A DNA stretch of 64,000 nt from Oscillospiraceae bacterium (lineage in GTDB: Bacteria > Bacillota > Clostridia > Oscillospirales > Acutalibacteraceae). Below the pieces are notes generated by a model. That model was not told the DNA's origin. It made no database searches and saw only the letters and a list, made by a program, of their open reading frames with translations. Location of the stretch: positions 1 to 64,000 of the forward strand of contig JAISJQ010000044.1 in NCBI GenBank assembly GCA_031261445.1. Reading direction: 5' to 3'. Of the stretch, positions 28,395 through 36,064 are shown piece after piece; position 1 is the stretch's first letter; each line of letters starts with the position of its first letter. Made by a program: the position numbers and the translations under genes.

Positions 28395-28667
28395 AATACT
28401 ATTCTATTTTGAAATCCTTCCGTAGGGGGCGATGTCCACATCGCCCCGTTTGTCTATTATCACAATTAATGCTGTTCCATATAAAGAATCCTTCCGTAGG
28501 GGCGCCCCTTGCCTGTGCCCTGCGGGTATGGTCGCCCTGATTGTCTACGGAATGGCGGGCGACTATACCCGTAGGGCACACAGGCAAGAGTCGCCCCTAC
28601 AAATTGGAGTTTTCCAGCGCAACGCTGAGCGCACAATTGTACATTGTTCTTTGTTCATTGTTCATTG
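28395..28667. repeat. Composite repeat (shares ~145 bp unit with 42235-42380) plus ACAATGA heptad array at 28633-28667
   Basis: CTTCCGTAGGGGGCGATGTCCACATCGCCCCGTTTGTCTATTATCACAATTAA...AAGAATCCTTCCGTAGG...TTGCCTGTGCCCTGCGGGTATGGT. Confidence 0.9.
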
Positions 28668-30524
28668 GCGAAGCAATCGCGCCGCATTGAGCACCGTGAG
28701 CGCCAGCACGCCGACATCCGCGAAGACCGCCGCCGCAATGGGCGCATCGCCCAGCACCGCCCAGAGCAGCACCGCCGCTTTCGCCGCCAGAGAAAACGCA
28801 ATGTTGGCCGCCACGATGCGCCGCGTGCGCTGTGCCAGTGCGCGGACCTCCGCCAGCGCGCTCAGGTCTTCCGCCAGCAGGAGCACATCGGCCGCCTCGC
28901 TCGCCGCCTGTGTGCCCAAGCCCATGGCGATGCCCACGTCCGCCGCCGCGAGGGACGGCGTGTCGTTCACGCCGTCGCCCACAAAGGCCGTGATGCCGCC
29001 CAACCGCGTGAGCGTGTGGAGTTTGTCGGCGGGCAGCAGCTGGGCGTACACTTCATCAACCTGCGTGCACTGTGCCACAACGTCCGCTTGCGCCTGCGTG
29101 TCGCCCGTGAGTAGCACCGTGCGCTGGACACCGTTTTTTTTCAGTTTCTGGCTGATTTCCGCCGCGCCGGGGCGCAGTGCGCTCGCAAAGCGGAACGCCG
29201 CCGCCGCCACGCCGTCCACCGCCAGATACACAGGCGCATCGGACAAGGACGTGGCATCCACGCCGTACTGCGTCAACAGTCGCTTGCCACCGCAGAGCAG
29301 CTGTTGCCCAGCCACCTGCGCCACCGTGCCGCCCGCCGGGATTTCTTCGCTACTGTCCGGCGCGGGGGTGTCCCCCTGCGCGGCGGCGCGGATCGCGACC
29401 GCGAGCGGATGCTCCGAGTAGTGCTCACAGATGGCGGCCAAGCGTAAGGCCTCCTCGGCGGAAATGTCCGCCAGCGGCAGGGTTTCCGCCAGCGTGAGCG
29501 TGCCGGACGTGAGCGTGCCGGTCTTGTCAAAGGCGAAGGTGTCCGCCGTGGCGAGGGCGTCCAAAAACGTGCCGCCCTTGATGATCACGCCCTGTTTGGC
29601 CGCCGCGCCCATGCCCGCAAAGTACGCCAGCGGCACGCTGAGCACCAACGCGCAGGGACAGCTGGCCACCAAAAACGCCAGCGATTTCGTCAGCCACGTG
29701 ACCCATTCGCCCGTCAAGAGCGCACCCAGGACGAACACCAGCGCCGCCGCGCCCACCACGGAGGGCGTGTAGATTTTCGCGAATTTGGCGATCAGTTTTT
29801 GCGTTTTGGAGCGGCGACCCTGCGCCTCCTCCACCATCTGCAAAATCCGCGAGGCCGCGCTGTCGCCAAACGCCGCCGTCGTGCGGATGGTGAGCAGCCC
29901 CGCGCCGTTGACCATGCCGCTGAGAACCGGCGTGCCCTCCGTGGCCTCGCGGGGGAGGCTCTCGCCCGTCAGCGCGGCGGTGTCCAGCGTGGAGCTGCCA
30001 GAGAGCACCACACCGTCCAGCGGCACGCGTGCGTGCGGCGGAATTTGCAGCAGAGCGCCCACCGCCACGTCCTGCGCCGGGACGGTCTGCACGGTATCGT
30101 CCGTCAGCAGCAACGCTTCGTCCGGGCGTATGTCCGCCAGTGCGCTGATCTCGCGGCGGCTACGCTTTTCGGCGGAGTCCTCCAGCAGTTCGCCCAAGCG
30201 AAAGAAGAGCACCACCGCCGCGCCCTCCGCAAAATCGCCGATGGCAAAGGCCGCGAGCGCCGCGATGGACATAAGCAAGGTCTCGTCAAATTCGTGCGCC
30301 CAAATGGATTTTCCCGCCGCGCGGAACACCGGCCACCCGGCCAGCAGTACGCTCGCGCCGCAGAGCGCCAGCTTGACCCAAAACGCCGCCGCGTCTGGGT
30401 ACACGGGCAACAGGCTCGCCAAAAGCAGCACGCCCGCGCTGAGCAAATCCCAAGGGAATCCGCGTTTTTCTTCGTGTTCGTGGCTGTGTCCGCAGCCGCA
30501 GCAATCGCCGTCACAGTGTGCCAT
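28662..30524 (-). CDS. Heavy-metal P1B-type ATPase (CadA/ZntA-like Zn/Cd/Pb)
   Basis: SCPCALVLSVPLAYFAG, FDKTGTLTSG, VGDGVNDTPSLAAADVGIAMG; His/Cys-rich N-terminus MAHCDGDCCGCGHSHEHEEK. Confidence 0.93.
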   Translation of the reverse strand: MAHCDGDCCGCGHSHEHEEKRGFPWDLLSAGVLLLASLLPVYPDAAAFWVKLALCGASVLLAGWPVFRAAGKSIWAHEFDETLLMSIAALAAFAIGDFAEGAAVVLFFRLGELLEDSAEKRSRREISALADIRPDEALLLTDDTVQTVPAQDVAVGALLQIPPHARVPLDGVVLSGSSTLDTAALTGESLPREATEGTPVLSGMVNGAGLLTIRTTAAFGDSAASRILQMVEEAQGRRSKTQKLIAKFAKIYTPSVVGAAALVFVLGALLTGEWVTWLTKSLAFLVASCPCALVLSVPLAYFAGMGAAAKQGVIIKGGTFLDALATADTFAFDKTGTLTSGTLTLAETLPLADISAEEALRLAAICEHYSEHPLAVAIRAAAQGDTPAPDSSEEIPAGGTVAQVAGQQLLCGGKRLLTQYGVDATSLSDAPVYLAVDGVAAAAFRFASALRPGAAEISQKLKKNGVQRTVLLTGDTQAQADVVAQCTQVDEVYAQLLPADKLHTLTRLGGITAFVGDGVNDTPSLAAADVGIAMGLGTQAASEAADVLLLAEDLSALAEVRALAQRTRRIVAANIAFSLAAKAAVLLWAVLGDAPIAAAVFADVGVLALTVLNAARLLRQ

Positions 30525-30534
30525 GGTGTGCCTC

Positions 30535-30879
30535 CTATTTCTTGTGTGCTAGGTGAATCAGGCCGATTTGTACGATGCACTTGACGTGGTCGTCGTCCAG
30601 TGCGTAGTAGACCGTTTTGCCGTCTCGCCGTGGCTTGACCAGCCCCGCAGAGCGCAGAATCCGTAGCTGGTGCGACACCGCGCTCTGCCCCATCCCCAGC
30701 GTTTCGGCCAGATGATTGACACACAGATCGCCCGCCAACAGTGCGCAGAGAATGCGCACGCGGGTCGTGTCCCCAAACACCTTGAAGAGCTCCGCCAGCT
30801 CGTAGAGCGCGATTTCGTCCTCGGTGGGCATGGGGTGGTCAAAGCAGTCGCAACGTGCAGTCGTTTCGTGTGTATCCAT
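30535..30879 (-). CDS. ArsR/SmtB-family metal-responsive repressor
   Basis: wHTH VFGDTTRVRILCALLAGDLCVNHLAETLGMGQSAVSHQLRILRSAGLVKPRRDGKTVYY. Confidence 0.92.
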   Translation of the reverse strand: MDTHETTARCDCFDHPMPTEDEIALYELAELFKVFGDTTRVRILCALLAGDLCVNHLAETLGMGQSAVSHQLRILRSAGLVKPRRDGKTVYYALDDDHVKCIVQIGLIHLAHKK

Positions 30880-30902
30880 ACGCCGAACCTCCTATACAAT
30901 AT

Positions 30903-30918
30903 ATGAGCACTTGTTCAT
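30903..30918. promoter_or_regulatory. Candidate SmtB/CadC-type operator ATGAGCA-CT-TGTTCAT
   Basis: Inverted repeat with one mismatch, just downstream of the -10, 24-39 bp upstream of the ArsR start. Confidence 0.7.
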
Positions 30919-30926
30919 TTGCTGAT

Positions 30927-30955
30927 AGTATACCATAACGCGCCCAATATGTCAA
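30927..30955 (-). promoter_or_regulatory. Promoter TTGACA-17-TATACT of arsR-cadA operon
   Basis: Consensus boxes on minus strand, 17-bp spacer. Confidence 0.75.
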
Positions 30956-30965
30956 CCCCTCGGAT

Positions 30966-31125
30966 TAGGTAATAGGTAATAGTGAATAGTGAATAGGTGT
31001 TGGGATGAGGTTCGTAGGGGTGGATATCATCCGCCCGCTGTTCTAGCAGATGTCAGATGTCAGAAGTTAGAAGACAGAGGACAGAATGGCGAACCCCAAA
31101 ATCTGCCCTCTGTCCTCTGAACTCT
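30966..31125. repeat. TAGGTAA/TAGTGAA array, REP hairpin and CAGA heptad palindrome
   Basis: TAGGTAA x2, TAGTGAA x2, TAGGTGT; GTAGGGGTGGATATCATCCGCCCGCTG; CAGATGTCAGATGTCAGAAGTTAGAAGACAGAGGACAGA...TCTGCCCTCTGTCCTCTGAACTCTGCCTTCT. Confidence 0.88.
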
Positions 31126-31132
31126 GCCTTCT

Positions 31133-31170
31133 AAAAAAACCACCCGCGCTGGTGCGCGGGCAGTTTTTGG
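31133..31170. terminator. Bidirectional intrinsic terminator
   Basis: CCCGCGC-TGGT-GCGCGGG core stem flanked by AAAAAAA and TTTTT on opposite sides. Confidence 0.75.
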
Positions 31171-31177
31171 GGCGCAA

Positions 31178-31300
31178 TCAGTAGTACTCAACGCCGAACA
31201 ATTGCAGGAAATTCTTGAATTGTTCGCCAAAATAGTCGAACACAATCGTGAAGAAGGCGTTGAACCAGACGGCGGTTTCCTCCAGAGAGAAAGGCAAGGA
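31178..31300 (-). CDS. Small 40-aa hydrophobic protein MSLPFSLEETAVWFNAFFTIVFDYFGEQFKNFLQLFGVEYY-like
   Basis: AAAGGAG SD, consensus promoter upstream (31335-31363), terminator downstream. Confidence 0.65.
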   Translation of the reverse strand, partial: SLPFSLEETAVWFNAFFTIVFDYFGEQFKNFLQLFGVEYY

Positions 31301-31334
31301 CATAGCGGACTCCTTTGCGTGAAGTGATGGCTTG

Positions 31335-31363
31335 ATTGTAACATATTGCGCCCGACTTGTCAA
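31335..31363 (-). promoter_or_regulatory. Promoter TTGACA-17-TACAAT for the small ORF
   Basis: Consensus boxes on minus strand. Confidence 0.75.
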
Positions 31364-31373
31364 GCCCTTTGAT

Positions 31374-31505
31374 TAGGTAATAGGTAATAGTGAATAGGTG
31401 TTGGGGCAATGAGGCGTGAGGAGGGGGTGAGGTTTGTAGGGGCGAGCTGTGCTCGCCCGCTGGTTATGCCTCATCCCTGAACCCTCACCCCTCATTCCTC
31501 AACGC
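31374..31505. repeat. TAGTGAA array, then TGAGGCG arrays flanking a REP hairpin in inverted orientation
   Basis: TAGGTAA x2 TAGTGAA x1 TAGGTGT; GTAGGGGCGAGCTGTGCTCGCCCGCTG; TGCCTCATCCCTGAACCCTCACCCCTCATTCCTCA. Confidence 0.88.
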
Positions 31506-31594
31506 CTCTTGTCAAGCAAGGCAAAATGGTGTATAATTAAGCGCAGAATATCGCTAGGGGCGCAGCCCCCCATATAAGAACAAGGAGCACCCCC

Positions 31595-32830
31595 ATGGAA
31601 TTCACCCCCACCCTCATCGCCGACCTGCAACAGGCCATCGGCCACGCCTTGGATGGCGCGTTTTATCAGAAGCGTTTTGCTGGGCTCGATCCCCGCGAGA
31701 TTGACAGCCAGGCTGCCTTTGAGGCACTGCCCTTCACCGACAAAAACGACCTGCGCGAGGCCTACCCGCTGGGCTTGTCCGCCGTGGACGAGCGCGAAAT
31801 CGTGCGCATCCACTCCTCCAGCGGCACGACCGGCACGCCCGTCATCATCCCCTACACGCGCCAAGACGTCGCCGACTGGGCGACCATGTTCGCGCGTTGC
31901 TACGCCACCGCGGGCATCACGCCGGCCGACCGCATCCACATCACGCCGGGCTATGGGCTCTGGACGGCGGGCATCGGCTTTCAGCTGGGCGCGGAAAAAC
32001 TGGGCGCTATGGCCATCCCCATGGGCCCGGGCAACACCGAAAAACAGCTGCAGATGATGCAGGATTTGGGGAGCACGGTGCTGTGCGCCACGTCCAGCTA
32101 TGCGCTGTTGCTGGCGGAAGAAATCGCCAAGCGCGGCCTGAAGGACAAAATCCAGCTGAAAAAAGGCGTCATCGGCAGCGAGCGTTGGGGCGAAAAAATG
32201 CGCCAGCGCATCGCCGACGAGCTGGGCGTTGCGCTCTACGACATCTACGGGCTGACGGAAATCTACGGCCCGGGCATCGGCATCAACTGCTCCCAGAGCA
32301 GCGCCATGCACCTGTGGACGGACTTTTTCTACTACGAAATCATCGACCCCAAGACGGGCGTCGCCGTGCCTGAGGGCGAAATCGGCGAGCTGGTCATCAC
32401 CACCCTGCGCAAAGAGGGCGCACCGCTCATCCGCTACCGTACGCACGACCTGACCCGCGCCGTGCCCGGCGCTTGCCCCTGCGGCAGTCCCTTCCCGCGC
32501 ATTGACGCGATTTTGGGGCGCAGTGACGACATGATTAAGGTCAAGGGCGTGATACTTTTCCCCGGAAAGGTGGATAGCCTCCTGAGCGGCATCGCCGACG
32601 TGTCCAGCGAGTACCAAATCATGATTGACCATCTGGGTGGCCGCGACCAGCTGACCGTGTTCTTCGAGACCGCCATCGAAAACGTCGATTTCCGCGCCGC
32701 GCTCGAACAGAACGTGCAGGCCGCGTTCAAGCAACAAATCGGCTTCCTGCCCATCGCCAAAGCCGTCGGCATGGGCGAGTTGCCGCGCTCGGAAAAGAAA
32801 TCCACGCGGATTTTTGATAACAGGTATTGA
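31595..32830 (+). CDS. Phenylacetate--CoA ligase family (PaaK-like)
   Basis: IHSSSGTTGTPVIIPYT, YGLTEIYGPG, LIRYRTHDLT, GRSDDMIKVKGVILFPGKVD. Confidence 0.93.
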   Translation: MEFTPTLIADLQQAIGHALDGAFYQKRFAGLDPREIDSQAAFEALPFTDKNDLREAYPLGLSAVDEREIVRIHSSSGTTGTPVIIPYTRQDVADWATMFARCYATAGITPADRIHITPGYGLWTAGIGFQLGAEKLGAMAIPMGPGNTEKQLQMMQDLGSTVLCATSSYALLLAEEIAKRGLKDKIQLKKGVIGSERWGEKMRQRIADELGVALYDIYGLTEIYGPGIGINCSQSSAMHLWTDFFYYEIIDPKTGVAVPEGEIGELVITTLRKEGAPLIRYRTHDLTRAVPGACPCGSPFPRIDAILGRSDDMIKVKGVILFPGKVDSLLSGIADVSSEYQIMIDHLGGRDQLTVFFETAIENVDFRAALEQNVQAAFKQQIGFLPIAKAVGMGELPRSEKKSTRIFDNRY

Positions 32831-32879
32831 TTATGCGTATGGGGTACACGGCGGCAAAAGCGAGGAAGGGGATTGACAA

Positions 32880-33350
32880 ATGAACTTTCATAAAATTGTG
32901 GTCAGCGAGCTTACAAAACTGGCGGAATTATTTACAGCATTTGACAATGACGCCTTTATCGCGCAACGCCGCAGAGAAATCGAAAGCGGCGAAACTGCGA
33001 TTTTCGCGCTGGAGCAAAATGGCAGAATCATGGCTGAGATTACTGTTCGCTATTATGATACCGACGGCTACACTGATTTTTCTGAAAGAGGAAAGCGCGC
33101 ATATCTCTATGCTTTGCGGGTTCTGCCAGAATATCAGGGACACGGGTTGGCACAATCGCTCACGATGCAGGTGCTGGCTGAACTGCGCAAATCGGGATAT
33201 TCTGAAGCGACAATCGGCGTTGAGGACGACAACGATAGGGCAAAACATATCTACAGAAAACTGGGCTTTACAACGCTCGTGAAGCGTTGCCGCGAAACTT
33301 TCCAAGTTGACACATATGAGTTTAATCTGTATCTGAACGATGATATTTGA
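32880..33350 (+). CDS. GNAT-family N-acetyltransferase
   Basis: LRVLPEYQGHGLAQSLTMQVL, GVEDDNDRAKHIYRKLGF; visibly lower GC than surroundings. Confidence 0.88.
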   Translation: MNFHKIVVSELTKLAELFTAFDNDAFIAQRRREIESGETAIFALEQNGRIMAEITVRYYDTDGYTDFSERGKRAYLYALRVLPEYQGHGLAQSLTMQVLAELRKSGYSEATIGVEDDNDRAKHIYRKLGFTTLVKRCRETFQVDTYEFNLYLNDDI

Positions 33351-33368
33351 AAAGGAGACCTGCGCACC

Positions 33369-33809
33369 ATGCCCAACCTACCCATCAAGCTCCTGCGCCC
33401 AGACGCAAAGCTGCCTACCCGCGCCACCGATGGCTCTGCGGGCTATGACCTGTGCGCCGTGCTCGATGCCCCGTGCACACTCGCGCCGGGCGACCACGCA
33501 GTGATTGGTACGGGCATCGCCATCGCCCTGCCGTCCAGCGACTGCGCGGCGTTTGTGTTCGCGCGGAGCGGTCTGGCGACCAAACACGGCATCGCCCCCG
33601 CCAACGCCGTGGGCGTGATTGATAGCGACTATCGCGGCGAAATCCGCGTCGGACTTGTCAATCACTATGACGCGCCCTACACCATCACCCCCGGCGAGCG
33701 CATCGCGCAGTTGCTGTTCCTGCCCGTGCTGCTCCCCGCGCTCGTCCCCGTGGACAGCCTGCCGGAAACAGAAAGAGGCAGCGGCGGTTTTGGGTCGACG
33801 GGAAGCTAG
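33369..33809 (+). CDS. dut: dUTP diphosphatase
   Basis: ATDGSAGYDLCA, ARSGLATKHGI, GVIDSDYRGEI, GERIAQLLFLP, RGSGGFGSTG motifs 1-5. Confidence 0.95.
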   Translation: MPNLPIKLLRPDAKLPTRATDGSAGYDLCAVLDAPCTLAPGDHAVIGTGIAIALPSSDCAAFVFARSGLATKHGIAPANAVGVIDSDYRGEIRVGLVNHYDAPYTITPGERIAQLLFLPVLLPALVPVDSLPETERGSGGFGSTGS

Positions 33810-34043
33810 ATTTTAGATGTTAGAGACTAGATGTTAGCCTTTTGGGGGCTACACCTGCTGCAATATCTTTGGCAACCAGTGATCTAAGCGTTTTCAACCC
33901 GTAGGGGCGCACGCCCCCGTGCGCCCGCTGATTCCCACAAGCTTTTGGAGAAAGGTAAAACCTAACCGAGTCATTCATTTGAATAGTAGTATTGTACATA
34001 GACAGCGGGCGCGCAGGGGCGCGCGCCCCTACAATACCAATTA
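33807..34043. repeat. TAGATGT heptad array plus inverted REP-like hairpins
   Basis: TAGATTTTAGATGTTAGAGACTAGATGTTAG; GTAGGGGCGCACGCCCCCGTGCGCCCGCTG; CAGCGGGCGCGCAGGGGCGCGCGCCCCTAC. Confidence 0.85.
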
Positions 34044-34094
34044 CAAAAACCTAACACCAATCTGTGTTATACTAAAAAAACATCTAGGACACCC

Positions 34095-35939
34095 ATGGAC
34101 ACGCGCCTTCACCGCCTGAAAGACAAAGCCAACGCCCTCCCGCGCACGCCCGGCGTGTACCTCATGCGGGACGCGCGGGGGCAGATTTTGTATGTCGGCA
34201 AGGCCAAGGCGCTCAAAAACCGCGTGGGCAGCTACTTCACCCAGCAGCAGCACACCCACCTCCCCAAAGTCCGCGCCATGGTCGAGCACGTGGAAGATTT
34301 CGACGTCATCCTCACCGACACCGAGGCCGAGTGCCTCCTACTCGAGAACTCCCTCATCAAGCAACACGCCCCAAAATACAACATCCTCCTCAAGGACGAC
34401 AAAGGTTATCACTATCTGCGCGTCACGCCGCCGCCTTGGAGCAACTTTTACGGCGTGCACGATGCCATGCGCGTCAAATACACCGATGGCTCGGAGTTTC
34501 TGGGCCCTTACACCAGCTCATGGTTGGTGACGCAGGTGGTCGATTCTGTCAAAAAGATCTTCCGCCTGCCGCAGTGCGCCAAAGTTTTTCCGCGCGATAT
34601 CGGCAAATCGCGCCCTTGCCTCAACCACTTCATCGGCCTGTGTTCCGCGCCCTGCGCGGGCAAAATCCGCCAGGAGGACTACGCCCAGTGCGTTGCCGAT
34701 GCCCTCTCGTTCCTCAAGCAGGGCGAGTCCGCCGCCGTGGCCGCCCTGACAGAGCGCATGGAATCCGCCGCCGCGCGGCTGGACTTTGAGACCGCCGCGC
34801 GTCTGCGCGACAACCTAAAGGCCATGGAAACCCTGCGCAAAAAGCAGAAAGTCGTGGAGAGCACCTACCCGAAGCAGGACGTTTTTGCGCTGGTGCGCGA
34901 GCGAGAGAAGTGCTGCCTGTGCGTCCTGCGCTTTCAGCAGGGCAAGCTCAGCGATGCCGAACACTTCCTCATCGACACCCCAGATGAGCTGCCCGAGGCG
35001 CGGCACGAGCTGCTGCTGCGCTACTACGCCATGCGCAACCCCGTTCCGCCGCGCATTGTGCTCGATGGGGAACTGGCCGAGGAAGAGATTTTGCTCCCGT
35101 GGCTACGCGAAAAAGCGGGGCGCAAGGTCGCCATCGTCCTGCCCGAAAAGGGCGAGCCCGCCCGTTTGGTGGAGATGTGCCGCAGCAACGCGGCGCAGTA
35201 CCTCGCCCAGCACATGGGGCGGGCGGGCAAAACCACCGCTGCGCTCGATGAGCTGGCGAGCGTGCTGGGGTTGTCCGTGCCGCCAAAGCGCATCGAGGCC
35301 TACGACATCAGCCACACCGGCGGCGCACAGAGCGTGGCGGGCATGGTGGTGTTTCAGGACGGCGCGCCCTACAAAAAGGCCTACAAACGCTTCTCCATCA
35401 AGACGGTGCAGGGCAACGACGACTACGCCAGCATGGCCGAAGTGCTCCGCCGCCGCTTGACGCACTATCTAGCCGAAAAAGACCAGAACGACGGCTTTGG
35501 TGTCCTGCCGGACTTGATTTTGCTCGACGGCGGCGCGGGGCAGGTGCACGCCGTGTTGCCCGTCCTGCAAGAGCTCTCGCTGCCCGTGCCGCTCTTTGGC
35601 ATGGTGAAGGACGGTCGCCACCGCACGCGTGCCATTGCGGCCGACGGCGGCGAAATCGCCCTCTCGTTCAAGCGGGCGGCGTTCACGCTCGTGGGGCAGA
35701 TTCAGGAGGAAGTGCACCGCTTTGCCATTGCCTATCACCGCCAAAAACGCGGCAAGGCGACCCTGTCGGGCACGCTCACGCAAATCCCCGGCATTGGGGA
35801 GGGGAGAGCCAAAGCCCTGTTGCGCCACTTCAAGACCATGACCGCCATCCGCGCCGCCTCCCTAGAAGAACTCACCGCCGCCCCCGGCATGACAAAATCT
35901 AGCGCAGAAGCAGTATTTGCACAGTTTAGGGATAAGTGA
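34095..35939 (+). CDS. uvrC: Excinuclease ABC subunit C
   Basis: GIY-YIG PGVYLMRDARGQILYVGKAKALKNRV; UVR motif; C-terminal nuclease and HhH. Confidence 0.96.
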   Translation: MDTRLHRLKDKANALPRTPGVYLMRDARGQILYVGKAKALKNRVGSYFTQQQHTHLPKVRAMVEHVEDFDVILTDTEAECLLLENSLIKQHAPKYNILLKDDKGYHYLRVTPPPWSNFYGVHDAMRVKYTDGSEFLGPYTSSWLVTQVVDSVKKIFRLPQCAKVFPRDIGKSRPCLNHFIGLCSAPCAGKIRQEDYAQCVADALSFLKQGESAAVAALTERMESAAARLDFETAARLRDNLKAMETLRKKQKVVESTYPKQDVFALVREREKCCLCVLRFQQGKLSDAEHFLIDTPDELPEARHELLLRYYAMRNPVPPRIVLDGELAEEEILLPWLREKAGRKVAIVLPEKGEPARLVEMCRSNAAQYLAQHMGRAGKTTAALDELASVLGLSVPPKRIEAYDISHTGGAQSVAGMVVFQDGAPYKKAYKRFSIKTVQGNDDYASMAEVLRRRLTHYLAEKDQNDGFGVLPDLILLDGGAGQVHAVLPVLQELSLPVPLFGMVKDGRHRTRAIAADGGEIALSFKRAAFTLVGQIQEEVHRFAIAYHRQKRGKATLSGTLTQIPGIGEGRAKALLRHFKTMTAIRAASLEELTAAPGMTKSSAEAVFAQFRDK

Positions 35940-36064
35940 AATAGGTAATAGTGAATAGTGAATAGTGAATAACTTTTCCGCAAAAGTGCCACGGTGTTTG
36001 ACAGAACACAGCGGCGTATAGATTCCAACACCTATTCACTATTTACTATTACCTATTCACTATT
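35937..36064. repeat. Inverted pair of TAGTGAA heptad arrays between convergent uvrC and ftsK
   Basis: TGAAATAGGTAATAGTGAATAGTGAATAGTGAATAAC ... CCAACACCTATTCACTATTTACTATTACCTATTCACTATTA. Confidence 0.9.

Noticed and set aside
30535-30955. Toxin-antitoxin module
   Set aside because: The small gene is an ArsR/SmtB regulator next to a metal ATPase with a standard operator.
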